Positions 32,415-42,247 of a stretch of 64,000 bases of DNA are shown here, one piece after another; position 1 is the first letter of the stretch; each line of letters starts with the position of its first letter. The notes below the pieces were generated by a model. That model saw nothing but the letters and a program-made list of their open reading frames with translations. It ran no database searches and had not been told where the DNA came from. The position numbers and the translations under genes were made by a program. This DNA is from Tritrichomonas musculus (lineage: Eukaryota > Parabasalia > Tritrichomonadida > Tritrichomonadidae). The stretch covers positions 1,674,001 to 1,738,000 of the forward strand of contig JAPFFF010000021.1 of NCBI GenBank assembly GCA_039105265.1, given 5' to 3'.

Positions 32415-32639
32415 TCATTTTCGAGCCTTTTCTCTTTTGATGTTCGCTTGCCCTCTTGTTGTCTTGCCTATTTCTTCTTGTTGCCCTCTTTGCTTGTCTA
32501 TCTGCAGCTGTCTACTCATTGAAATTGAATCAGCCTGATTACCGCCTCTTCTCGCAATTGAAGGTGGCTTCTCATTAGATTGTCGAGATGCACTTTTGCT
32601 GCTTGCGATTTGAGCGGATGTTGATCCTCTTCCATTCAT
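32415..32639 (-). CDS. Out-of-frame continuation of the BspA protein tail (74 codons)
   Basis: This frame starts with an ATG that overlaps the stop of the upstream BspA gene by 4 nt (ATGA). Its product (NGRGSTSAQIASSKSASRQSNEKPPSIARRGG...) has the same Ser/Lys/Gln/Arg-rich, disordered composition as the last 100 residues of that BspA protein. The simplest reading is that it is the former C-terminal part of the same protein, separated by a frame shift or a sequencing error. An independent overlapping gene is possible but would be unusual in this genome. Confidence 0.5.
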   Translation of the reverse strand: MNGRGSTSAQIASSKSASRQSNEKPPSIARRGGNQADSISMSRQLQIDKQRGQQEEIGKTTRGQANIKREKARK

Positions 32640-35260
32640 TTCCCCTCCAAATGAGACTTCAATGAAGTTCCAGTTTTAATGATGCTTTTCGCTTGATCAG
32701 GAGCAGCGTTTTTGCTGATTGCTCTTTCATGTGGATTCAATGCAGCTCCAGTTCTACTTTTGCTATTTAGCTGTGAAATGCTATTTTGAGGACTTGCTTG
32801 CTTGAGGCCCGAATTTCTTGCCGTGCCTTTCATAGCAACGGTTTTGATAGGTGTCATTTTTTTTTCTCCATTTGATTGAATTGACTTTTTTGCCCTCAGT
32901 GAACAACCAGCGAAAACATTGTCTCCGACCGAATCCACAGAAGACAAAGACATTGGCTTCAGAGAAGAGCAACCGCTGAAAGCAAAATTACCAATGAACG
33001 ACACAGAAGAAGGAATTTCCACTTGTTTCAACGAAGCACATCCAATGAATGCATTCGCTTCAATTGAAGTCACAGAAGGAGGAATTGTTATTTGCTCGAG
33101 TGAGGAGCAACTTCTGAAAGTGTAACTCTTTATTACTTTGATTTGACAACCAATGCTTATTGTCTTTAATGAAGAGCAGCCGCTGAAGCAAGAAGCACCA
33201 ATGAATTCCACAGAAGAAGGGATGTTTATTTGATTCAATGATGAACAATCATTGAATGCAAACTCTTCAATTTTGATGACTGAATCAGGAACAACAATTT
33301 CTTTCAATGACGAACAGCCACTAAAAACATAATCTTCAATTGAAGTCACAGAAGAAGGAATTGTTATTTGATTCAATGATGAACAATCGTTAAAAGCGCC
33401 AGCTTCAATTGAAACAACAGAATTTGGAATCAAAACTTCTTTCAATGACGAACAACCACTAAATGCATAGTTTCCAATTGATGTTATAGAATTCGGAATT
33501 GTCACTTTTGTAAGTGACAAACAGTTCTGAAAAACAGCTCTTTCAATTCTGTTAACACAAGAAAAAAGAGGAATTTGTTTCAATGATGAACAACCGTCGA
33601 AAGCAAGATCATCAATTCTCGTCACTGAAGAAGGAATTGTTATTTGCTGCAATGACGAACAGTTCTGAAAAGCACCAGGTTCAATTGAAATAATTGAATC
33701 AGGAATGTTGATTTTAATCAATGAAGAACAACCAGAAAAAGTGCAACTTTCAATTGTTGTGATTGAAGAAGGAATTGTTATTTCTTGTAATGAAGTGCAG
33801 TTCTTAAAAGCATCCTCTTCAATCGATGTAACAGAGCTAGGAATCGTTACTTGATTCAGTGATGAACATCCATTAAAAGCATTGCTTCCAATTGACGTAA
33901 CGGAATCAGAAAGAATGACTTTTTGCAAATCTTCACAATTAAGGAAGCAATTCTCAGGAATCGAAGTTGTTTTCTCCGTTAAAATAACAGATTTAATTTT
34001 ATAAAAAGCAAGTTCTTCAAATGAAATGTTACTTGAAAGAATTGATAATTGAACATCATAAGCAGATACAGTAAAAGCCATCCTTTCAATAGATCTGGCA
34101 GAAGAAGGAATTGTGATTTTTTTCAAAGAATTACAACTATTGAAAGCTAAACGTTCAATTAAGGTAACTGATGAAGGAATCGTTAATTCTGTCAATGACT
34201 TACAAAAACCAAATGCATACGCAGGTATCTTCGTAAGTGAAGATGATATTTTGAGCTCAGCCAATGATTCGCAATTGCAAAAAGAATCTTTGCTAATTGT
34301 TGTCACAGAATCTGGCATGATCAACTTTTTCAGAGACACACATTGCATGAAAGCTCCTGTACCAATTGACGTAACTGAATCAGGAATATTTATTTCAGTT
34401 AACGAAATACAATTGTAAAATGACCTGTCACCAATCGTTGTAACTGAAGCTGGAATCGTTATTTTACTTAGATTTCCAAAACTTTCAAAATAATTGTTAG
34501 GAATATTCGTTACTTGATCAGTAAGATCAACTATTGTCTTAATATTGGGACATTCTTTAATAAATTGAACTAAAGTTTCATATTCATTCATTTGTTGGTC
34601 AATTACATGGCCATTATTTTGACCTTCAAAATCAGGTATAATCCAGGCTTTAATTGGCGGGTTTGTGTGCAAAATAAAACAGTTCGCTTGCGATTTATCA
34701 AAAGATCCATAGAAAGAATTGGTGGAATTCGGATTATCATCTAATTTGAGCCAGTCGCCTGTTTGTTTTGAAAAATTTATTAATGAAGATATTTTTTTAA
34801 TTATTTGGGTTTCCGGACCAAACTTAGCCATAAATTGACAAAATTGATCAAAATCAATATGGTCATTTTTGATGTGCGATAAAGATTGGCTTATCAGTTT
34901 AGATGTATCTTCAGATGTTTGTTCTTGATTGGATTCTGGAATAAGCATATTTGTTGTAATTAAAGTTACTAACTTTGTTATAAAGGAATCTTTAGAAATT
35001 GGCTTATCTATACCTTTTGTATTAATATTTTTTGTCCAAAAGTTAATACAATAGTTAATGAAAACCTCAAAGTCATGTTGTTCAACATTGCCAAGAGTAA
35101 AGCTAAGGTTAAAATTTGTGGATTGTTTTTGCCGTGATATAGTTTTTTTATTTCGACTTTTTTGATGAACGTTTCTTTTATTGAATATGCTTTCTTGATT
35201 TGGATGCGATCTTTTATTGACGTAATTAAAAGTCCAAATGGCTGGAATTGCGAGAGACAT
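32636..35260 (-). CDS. BspA-like leucine-rich repeat protein with EF-hand/SH2-like head
   Basis: An 874-residue protein. Residues about 45-205 form a helical EF-hand-like segment ending HIDFDQFCQFMAKFGPE, then WLKLDDNPNSTNSFYGSFDKSQANCFILH, which looks like a divergent SH2-type or STAT-like module (tentative). Residues about 255-775 are roughly 22 BspA/LRR_5 repeats with the consensus SVTSIGxxAFxGCSSLxxITIP. The last 100 residues are a basic, Ser-rich disordered tail. No signal peptide or membrane segment is seen, so unlike the surface BspA proteins this is probably cytosolic. A MITE lies only about 60 bp upstream of the ATG and may have altered its promoter. Confidence 0.85.
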   Translation of the reverse strand: MSLAIPAIWTFNYVNKRSHPNQESIFNKRNVHQKSRNKKTISRQKQSTNFNLSFTLGNVEQHDFEVFINYCINFWTKNINTKGIDKPISKDSFITKLVTLITTNMLIPESNQEQTSEDTSKLISQSLSHIKNDHIDFDQFCQFMAKFGPETQIIKKISSLINFSKQTGDWLKLDDNPNSTNSFYGSFDKSQANCFILHTNPPIKAWIIPDFEGQNNGHVIDQQMNEYETLVQFIKECPNIKTIVDLTDQVTNIPNNYFESFGNLSKITIPASVTTIGDRSFYNCISLTEINIPDSVTSIGTGAFMQCVSLKKLIMPDSVTTISKDSFCNCESLAELKISSSLTKIPAYAFGFCKSLTELTIPSSVTLIERLAFNSCNSLKKITIPSSARSIERMAFTVSAYDVQLSILSSNISFEELAFYKIKSVILTEKTTSIPENCFLNCEDLQKVILSDSVTSIGSNAFNGCSSLNQVTIPSSVTSIEEDAFKNCTSLQEITIPSSITTIESCTFSGCSSLIKINIPDSIISIEPGAFQNCSSLQQITIPSSVTRIDDLAFDGCSSLKQIPLFSCVNRIERAVFQNCLSLTKVTIPNSITSIGNYAFSGCSSLKEVLIPNSVVSIEAGAFNDCSSLNQITIPSSVTSIEDYVFSGCSSLKEIVVPDSVIKIEEFAFNDCSSLNQINIPSSVEFIGASCFSGCSSLKTISIGCQIKVIKSYTFRSCSSLEQITIPPSVTSIEANAFIGCASLKQVEIPSSVSFIGNFAFSGCSSLKPMSLSSVDSVGDNVFAGCSLRAKKSIQSNGEKKMTPIKTVAMKGTARNSGLKQASPQNSISQLNSKSRTGAALNPHERAISKNAAPDQAKSIIKTGTSLKSHLEGK

Positions 35261-35321
35261 AATTCTTAATGATCATGTTTTTCATTCAATTTTTTAAATT
35301 TTAAACTTTTTGAAAGAAAAA

Positions 35322-35879
35322 TAAACTCAGTTTTTTAATCTTCACTCCCTTCAATTTTCTACGAATATTCAAAAATTGATTAAATTGAATAAAAATTTTA
35401 TTTTATCAACTTTTTTAGAAAGAAAAATTTATTTTTTTGTATGTTTTCTCCTTTCTCTGTACTCTATTCTAAAAATCTAAAATCATAAAGCAATCTTTTC
35501 CCATATGCCATATGAGGTTAAAAAATGCTTTGATCAATGCGTAATGATGCTCATTGATGAGTTTTAATAACCAAAAATCTTAATAGAGTTTTGAAAGGAA
35601 AAATAAAATATAGAAAAAGTGAAATTTTTGAATTAAAAAAAACGTAATAATAGAAAAATTGAATTATACCCTTAGCCGATATTAATGTTCACACGTAAAA
35701 AAACAAAACCATCAAATTTCTATATTAGATAATAATTTTTATAAAATATTATATTAAAAATATTATATTTTGTAATTATATTAGTATATATTTATCAGAA
35801 TATTAAAACTATAATTGTCATACTTAAAGATATTAATAGATAAAATTGAGAGGGTGTGAAGATTAAAAAACAGAGTTTA
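35322..35879. mobile_element. MITE of about 556 bp with TA-type ends
   Basis: The left end, TAAACTCAGTTTTTTAATCT..., and the reverse complement of the right end, TAAACTCTGTTTTTTAATCT..., match over about 37 bp with few differences. The outermost TA on each side fits a TA target duplication (Tc1/mariner-type). The interior is AT-rich with no transposase. It sits about 60 bp upstream of the BspA start codon and 68 bp from the large foldback element. Confidence 0.75.
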
Positions 35880-35955
35880 ATCTCATTTAATTTTAAAAAA
35901 ATTGGAGAAAATACTGATCTTTAAAAACTATCAAAGAGTAGAAACCCAAAATTTA

Positions 35956-37120
35956 GGCGAAAGGAAAAAGTATTGAAAATTCGAAGATTTTTTTGAGGCG
36001 AAAACGATCAAAAAATACGTTTTTTGATTTGAGAGCAGCTCACAAAAGTACAACTTTTTGAATAAACAAACTTTTTGAAATCAAAAGGCGGTTTTAGCTT
36101 TAAATAATTGGCCTTTTGGCTTGTTTAAACGGCGCCATTTTTATTCTTGGCATCATGAATCAGATTGCGGGGTTCTTCTGCAGGGAGCTTCGTTTAATTT
36201 GATTCTTGAGTGCCTAGATTGCGAAACTCTTCTGCAGGGAGCTTCACAACCTAGGCTTCGAGATGATCTTTTAATTTCCAAGCGTTCTTCGATTTTTATG
36301 GCAATTTTGGATTCAAGAGCCATAATATTTTTGTTCCAGAACTATTGATCGCAAAACTACAACTTTGTAATGCCTCATTTCTGGAATTCTAATTTTTTTT
36401 ATCTCATAATTTACGGATTTTACAAGTTAAATGCCCATGATGACAAATTTCTGAGCTTAAAATGCTTGTTAAACTCAGTGATTTCTATCATGAATGTTTG
36501 GCTTTGAAAATAAGATTGAGATCAATCTAAATTGAAATAGTAAAATACAAATTCCTTATCGTATAGCTTTTAAAAATTATTCTTTTTCCCTAGACTTTAA
36601 ATTGATGGTCGTTTTAAGTTAAAAATGGCAGGTTATAGAGCATTTTCATGCTTGAAATAGCATCATATTTTCTTTCAAAAAGATCAAATGTCAAAAAAAA
36701 AAAAAAAAATTCATTAGCCATTTAAAGTATATCTTTTCTCAAATAATTGATATATTATATGCTGTTTTTGTTTAATATTCATTTTTTAAAATTAACTTTT
36801 TTTTATTTTTATTTTTTTCACAAAAATTAAATTGTATTCAAATTATTTCTCTTAAATTTTCTATTCAAATATAAATGATATTTATGTTTTATTGTTATTT
36901 AAAATAAATATAAATAGTGCATATATTTATTAGAACCTTTATAAAATATATATAATAAGTATAAAAATGAAAATATCAATATTTTAAAGGTATATAAATA
37001 GTTCATTAATTGTGAACTTTTGGACGTTAAAGAAAAAATTAAAATAAATATATCTTGTTTAAATTAATTTTGATATATAATTAAAATATAATATAATAAT
37101 ATATCAATAACAAAAATAAA
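35956..37120 (+). repeat. Left arm of the foldback element
   Basis: Reverse complement of 38,043-39,207. It starts GGCGAAAGG and fades at AATAACAAAAATAAA near 37,120. Confidence 0.9.
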
Positions 37121-38042
37121 TATTATAATATCTAATAATATCTACAATCTTTATTTATCTATTGATTATTAATTCATTTTTCATATAATTAAAAATCAAT
37201 AAATCTTAAATTAAACCAATAAAGCAAAGTAAATTAAACATTTAAAGACATATTTGAAACAATCTCCTTCCTTATGGAAAAGAATAAACTAGAATACTGT
37301 GCGATTATAATCCAGATAATTTTAAATATTTTCTATTATATTTTGTAAGAATTGAATGGTTTTGAACTTGACTGATATTATTTATAGTATGGGGGAACAT
37401 TGAGGAATAATAGATATAAGGAAAGGAGCAGAGTGGAATAGCTATATAAGCACTCTACAGCTAAAAATTGATTGATTGAATATCTCCAAATCGATGTTTT
37501 ATACCTTAGTTTTTAATGGACCCGCTTCCTAAAACTCGGGATTTACTTAGCAAACATCAATTTCTAACTATATTAACTTTAAAATTTTCATCAAATGAGT
37601 AAATCAAAGTTATGCAACATTTGCTAAATACCATGTACAACATTAAAAAAAAAAAAATAAAAAATCAAATTAGTAGTATACGTTAGGATATGTGTCCTAA
37701 ACGCCCCAGACTTAAAATGTTAATACACATTGGCATATCGAGAATGAAATATACTCTTTTAAAGTTATTAAGTAGTAGAAAAAGGATTCAACTTGCACAT
37801 GCTTTTATAGTTTTTGTAATAAATGAACATGTTCTTATTTTTCTAAAGAGGCATTTCTTTAATTAAATAGTCAAATGAAGAATGATATTTAAGTATAAAT
37901 GATTTTAAAAATAACAATGAAAAAGAAAATTTTTATTATTTGGGGAAATAAAAGATATATTAATGTGGTAAGTTATATAAAGAAATAAAATCTAATAAAT
38001 CTCTTTATGTGTGTATTTTTTATATTATTAATATATTATTAT
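37121..38042. other. Central spacer of the foldback element
   Basis: About 920 bp of AT-rich unique sequence between the arms. I find no transposase or other gene on either strand. It is slightly less AT-rich at 37,390-37,740, but every frame there is short. Confidence 0.7.
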
Positions 38043-39207
38043 TTTATTTATGTTATTGATATATTATTATATTATATTTTAATTATATATCAAAATTAAT
38101 TTAAACAAGATATATTTATTTTAATTTTTTCTTTAACGTCCAAAAGTTCACAATTAATGAACTATTTATATACCTTTAAAATATTGATATTTTCATTTTT
38201 ATACTTATTATATATATTTTATAAAGGTTCTAATAAATATATGCACTATTTATATTTATTTTAAATAACAATAAAACATAAATATCATTTATATTTGAAT
38301 AGAAAATTTAAGAGAAATAATTTGAATACAATTTAATTTTTGTGAAAAAAATAAAAATAAAAAAAAGTTAATTTTAAAAAATGAATATTAAACAAAAACA
38401 GCATATAATATATCAATTATTTGAGAAAAGATATACTTTAAATGGCTAATGAATTTTTTTTTTTTTTTTTGACATTTGATCTTTTTGAAAGAAAATATGA
38501 TGCTATTTCAAGCATGAAAATGCTCTATAACCTGCCATTTTTAACTTAAAACGACCATCAATTTAAAGTCTAGGGAAAAAGAATAATTTTTAAAAGCTAT
38601 ACGATAAGGAATTTGTATTTTACTATTTCAATTTAGATTGATCTCAATCTTATTTTCAAAGCCAAACATTCATGATAGAAATCACTGAGTTTAACAAGCA
38701 TTTTAAGCTCAGAAATTTGTCATCATGGGCATTTAACTTGTAAAATCCGTAAATTATGAGATAAAAAAAATTAGAATTCCAGAAATGAGGCATTACAAAG
38801 TTGTAGTTTTGCGATCAATAGTTCTGGAACAAAAATATTATGGCTCTTGAATCCAAAATTGCCATAAAAATCGAAGAACGCTTGGAAATTAAAAGATCAT
38901 CTCGAAGCCTAGGTTGTGAAGCTCCCTGCAGAAGAGTTTCGCAATCTAGGCACTCAAGAATCAAATTAAACGAAGCTCCCTGCAGAAGAACCCCGCAATC
39001 TGATTCATGATGCCAAGAATAAAAATGGCGCCGTTTAAACAAGCCAAAAGGCCAATTATTTAAAGCTAAAACCGCCTTTTGATTTCAAAAAGTTTGTTTA
39101 TTCAAAAAGTTGTACTTTTGTGAGCTGCTCTCAAATCAAAAAACGTATTTTTTGATCGTTTTCGCCTCAAAAAAATCTTCGAATTTTCAATACTTTTTCC
39201 TTTCGCC
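38043..39207 (-). repeat. Right arm of the foldback element
   Basis: Reverse complement of 35,956-37,120, of identical length. Confidence 0.9.
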
Positions 39208-39524
39208 CAAAATTTAATCATTCTAATCAATATATATTGTTTAATCATCACTGTATATAATTATTAATCAATAAACCAAATTTTTAAAACATATAAGTAT
39301 TTCTGAAATGATTGAATCATCAATAATGATTAATTATTATATACAAAATTCATACTTTCTTTGCATTCAATCATAGAGATTCGATAATAAATAATCTTTT
39401 CATCAAGAAATATTTCATCTGTTTTTATATACAATTTATTGTAAAATTAAAAATTAATAAAAAAATATAATATTAGTAAGTGTACTTAATTATTCTTTTA
39501 TAAAAATATATTATAACAAAAAAC

Positions 39525-40400
39525 TTAGATTAAATCATTAACAAAAACCATCGTATTTTGCTGTTGTGGCTGGCATTGATTTTGTTGTTGAGGCTGATAT
39601 TGATTTTGCTGTTGTTGTTGAGGTTGATATTGATTTTGCGGTTGTTGTTGATTTTGGTTTTGTTGCTGTGGCCGATACTGATATTGATTTTGCTGTTGTA
39701 GTTGGTATTGATTTTGCTGTTGATCATTTAATTCATTCTGATTTTGGTTTTGTGGATGAAACCTGCTGATATTGTCAAATTGATGAAGATTTTTGATTTG
39801 TTCTGGATCAACATCTGCAAATGTATTTTGGTCATCATAATGACCATATGCTTGGAATTCATTTTGATTTTCATTAGAAACATGGCCATAATCTTTAAAT
39901 GTTTTGTTGGTTGAAGTAAGTGTAACCATTTCTAATCCATTTGAATGACTGTTCTTTTTGAATGATGATGATGGAAATGCATTTTCAGGCATAAATTGAA
40001 TTTCCATTTGCCCAAATATTTTTCTGTTTTGAATCGCGTATGCTGAATGACCTGTTTTTTGAACTGGTTCATAAATATTGATTTGTTTCATTTCTGTGTT
40101 GTTTGTATCTGTGGCTGAACGTGGAAGATCATTAACATGAACAATTGTTGAAGCAATAATTGGATCATTATATATAAAACTTTTTCTTCTGAAAACAAAA
40201 ATGATTTTTTTGGTTTGACTTGTTATATTAGTTGTGAAAAAATAATGAATATTGCTTGTTTTGTCACTGTCAACAACAAAAGCTTCTTTGATTTCTTCTG
40301 GGACTGTTGTAATACTTACTCGAATTTTATCGCCTGATTTATACAAACTTCTATTTAAGAAGAAAGATTGGAGGTTGATATTTAAGCCATATGTATTCAT
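39525..40400 (-). CDS. Gln-rich (prion-like) protein with beta-rich N-terminal domain
   Basis: A 291-residue protein. Residues 1-115 alternate hydrophobic strands (INLQSFFLNRSLYKSGDKIRVSITTVP..., KKIIFVFRRKSFIYND, STIVHVNDLPRSATD) and look like a small beta-sandwich, perhaps C2-like, although I cannot assign it. The last 70 residues are almost only Gln, Asn, Tyr and Pro (QPQQQNQYQ units), a prion-like tail expected to drive self-association. No signal peptide is seen. It stands alone, with the foldback element on its 3' side and AT-rich DNA upstream. Confidence 0.65.
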   Translation of the reverse strand: MNTYGLNINLQSFFLNRSLYKSGDKIRVSITTVPEEIKEAFVVDSDKTSNIHYFFTTNITSQTKKIIFVFRRKSFIYNDPIIASTIVHVNDLPRSATDTNNTEMKQINIYEPVQKTGHSAYAIQNRKIFGQMEIQFMPENAFPSSSFKKNSHSNGLEMVTLTSTNKTFKDYGHVSNENQNEFQAYGHYDDQNTFADVDPEQIKNLHQFDNISRFHPQNQNQNELNDQQQNQYQLQQQNQYQYRPQQQNQNQQQPQNQYQPQQQQQNQYQPQQQNQCQPQQQNTMVFVNDLI

Positions 40401-41277
40401 ATCAAATAAAAAATGAAACCAAAAATCTCATATCATTTCATAGAAAAAAAAGGTTTTATTTAATTGAATGATTTGAGATAATTATTCATGAAATAAATTT
40501 TGGTGATTGAAATATATCAGAAATATTGTGAGAATACAAAATTGAAATGATTATTTTACATTCATATAAAATATAAAAAATTAATTCAAGATATAATTCT
40601 GAAACAATAAATATTATAAAAATAATTATAATAAATAAAAATATATGCATTTATATACATTTATATAATACATTTAATTTGCTTTTTATATGCTTTTTCC
40701 TTCAAAATTATAATTTTAAAAAATCATTTTTTTTACATTAAATTTTTTCTATTGAAAACAAATATTTAATAATAATATCATTTTATTTTCCAAAATACCA
40801 ATTATTTATAGTATATTTTTAAAATATTATATTTTATATCAGATATTTATTTTCATTTTTTAAAATAAAAAAGATATTAAGTATTTTTTACTTAATTTCA
40901 ATATATGAATTTCATTACATATGATGTATTAGTCTGAAAATTTGGAGAAAATCTGTGAATTAAGTTCTATCTGTAATGATACCAATTCACTCTAATATTA
41001 AAAAAAGGAAGTATTTGATTTAAGACACGGCTTAATACTAATTTTAAAGACTAATTTTACTTGTTTACAATATGTTTCACAAAATACCAAATACAAGTAA
41101 TCCCAGCCAATGTTTTTAAATGCAATTTTTTAAAACCGATCTAAATAATTATGATATGAAACCAATTTGATAAATGAAATACATTTAATTACCAGTATTA
41201 AGATGCCAAATAAAGAAAAAAATTATATATAGATGATGAAATATATTATGAAGTACTTCATTTTTTTCATTTGTAAT

Positions 41278-41308
<31 letters not shown>

Positions 41309-41343
41309 GAATGCTTTACAAAATTTTCTAAATCCTCAAATTA
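40401..41343. other. AT-rich intergenic region with a T29 run
   Basis: No gene is seen. A 29-base T run lies at 41,280-41,308. The stretch atatatagatgatgaaatat...ttatgaag at about 41,227 resembles the first codons of the frame that starts at 41,344, so a partial duplication of that 5' end may be present. Confidence 0.6.
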
Positions 41344-41433
41344 ATGGAAATACAACAATATATAGATGATGAAAAAGATTATGAAGAAAATCTTTTAAAG
41401 TTTATTGAAAGTGGTAATACAGTAGATATGTTA
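41344..41433 (+). pseudogene. 5' end of a host gene interrupted by the virus-like element (possibly ankyrin-repeat family)
   Basis: An ATG opens 30 codons of host-like composition: MEIQQYIDDEKDYEENLLKF then IESGNTVDML. The reading stops being host-like exactly where GGGGGTGCTCC of the element begins. The N-terminus resembles the helical lead-in of trichomonad ankyrin-repeat (DUF3447-type) proteins, but 30 residues are too few to be sure. The rest of the gene would lie beyond the far end of the element, outside this window. Confidence 0.5.
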
Positions 41434-41487
41434 GGGGGTGCTCCGCTCAATGAGCTCCGCAAACCCCTAACGCAGTGAAACACCCCC
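41434..41487. repeat. Terminal hairpin-forming sequence at the element's left end
   Basis: GGGGGTG (41,434-41,440) is the reverse complement of CACCCCC (41,481-41,487). TTAGGGG (41,431-41,437, spanning the junction) pairs with CCCCTAA (41,464-41,470), and GCTCCGC occurs twice between them. A structured, GC-rich tip fits the terminal repeats of protein-primed linear elements. I could not find its inverted partner in the window. Confidence 0.55.
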
Positions 41488-41604
41488 TTCTGATCAGTCA
41501 TTTACGTAGTTCGACACCGAAGTTCGTCAACGACCACTCTATTGATGTAAACTGACTCACTTTCGATTCAAACTATTTTTTTATCGTCATATCATAATAA
41601 TAAT

Positions 41605-41991
41605 ATGATGACCGAAATTGAATTCACAGTCGAATCAATCGATTCAGTCGAAACCATTGAGTCAATCATTGAAGACTATCACGAATGGTTCACCGATAAC
41701 AATGATCTCTCTAACATCAACAGTGTCGATGAACTATTAGAATCACTTCGTGATTATCTCAATGATACCAACTATGAATCAGAGTTCAATCTCGACAACA
41801 TCATTAACTACTACAACATCGACGATCTTGACGATCTCGATGATCGATTCATAGCTAGCTATGATAATGATGATGAAATGGATTCAAAGATCGAGTTAAT
41901 CGATACTATCATTAAGTTAGTGTTAATCAATGAATGGATTGAACCATGTGGAGCTTTCGATGAAGATGAATTCGCTGACGATGAAGAGTAA
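41605..41991 (+). CDS. Small, highly acidic element protein
   Basis: 128 residues, dominated by Asp, Glu, Ile and Asn (DDLDDLDDR, DNDDEMDSK, DEDEFADDEE), with few basic residues. It is the first gene inside the left end. Net charge and size recall DNA-mimic or histone-sequestering proteins of viruses, but I recognise no family and this is only a suggestion. A second ATG follows one codon after the first. Confidence 0.6.
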   Translation: MMTEIEFTVESIDSVETIESIIEDYHEWFTDNNDLSNINSVDELLESLRDYLNDTNYESEFNLDNIINYYNIDDLDDLDDRFIASYDNDDEMDSKIELIDTIIKLVLINEWIEPCGAFDEDEFADDEE

Positions 41992-41997
41992 ATGATG

Positions 41998-42018
41998 TTT
42001 ATTTTTGGTTTCACTTAA
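41998..42018 (+). promoter_or_regulatory. Example of the element's TATTTTT start motif
   Basis: TATTTTT at 42,000-42,006 lies 12 nt before the ATG at 42,019. The same motif at nearly the same distance precedes most genes of the element (see findings) and is the best candidate for its own promoter core with a very short leader. Confidence 0.65.
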
Positions 42019-42216
42019 ATGAGTGTCAAATCCATAGACGTTCTTGGTCGTAAAGTAGAATCCTCTATAGATTACTCAGAACCGACTCAAGATGAAATCG
42101 ATAGAATACTATACGATGATATTCATATACGTGTCATCGTGAATGTCAATTCGATGGATGATTCCATTAATGTCGATACTAACGTTAATATTGATGTGGA
42201 TGATAATTATTGTTAG
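42019..42216 (+). CDS. Small element protein, unknown
   Basis: 65 residues (MSVKSIDVLGRKVESS...), with an acidic Val/Asn/Asp-rich C-terminal half (INVDTNVNIDVDD). No family is recognised. Support comes from codon use matching the neighbours, the TATTTTT motif 12 nt upstream and tight spacing between the acidic gene and the polymerase gene. Confidence 0.6.
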   Translation: MSVKSIDVLGRKVESSIDYSEPTQDEIDRILYDDIHIRVIVNVNSMDDSINVDTNVNIDVDDNYC

Positions 42217-42247
42217 ACTATGAAAATTATTTTTTTATTTATCGTAA

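Larger units (their letters stand above)
35947..39216. mobile_element. Foldback (MULE-like) transposon with 1,165-bp inverted arms and 9-bp target duplication
   Basis: CAAAATTTA occurs at 35,947-35,955 and 39,208-39,216. Between these copies the two arms, 35,956-37,120 and 38,043-39,207, are each 1,165 bp and are reverse complements with no differences in the parts I compared, including a matching A17/T17 run. The terminal sequence is GGCGAAAGGAAAAAGTATTG. The 9-bp duplication and very long arms fit a non-autonomous Mutator-like foldback. A 75-codon frame occurs identically in both arms and is not a credible gene. Each arm carries CTTCTGCAGGGAGCTTC twice, about 50 bp apart. The perfect arm identity implies recent insertion or arm-to-arm conversion. 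Confidence 0.9.

Noticed and set aside
36121-39042. Two identical 75-codon frames in opposite orientation (36,121-36,348 and 38,815-39,042)
   Set aside because: They lie in the inverted arms of the foldback element, so identity reflects the arms; the frame has no recognisable domain and does not begin with ATG.
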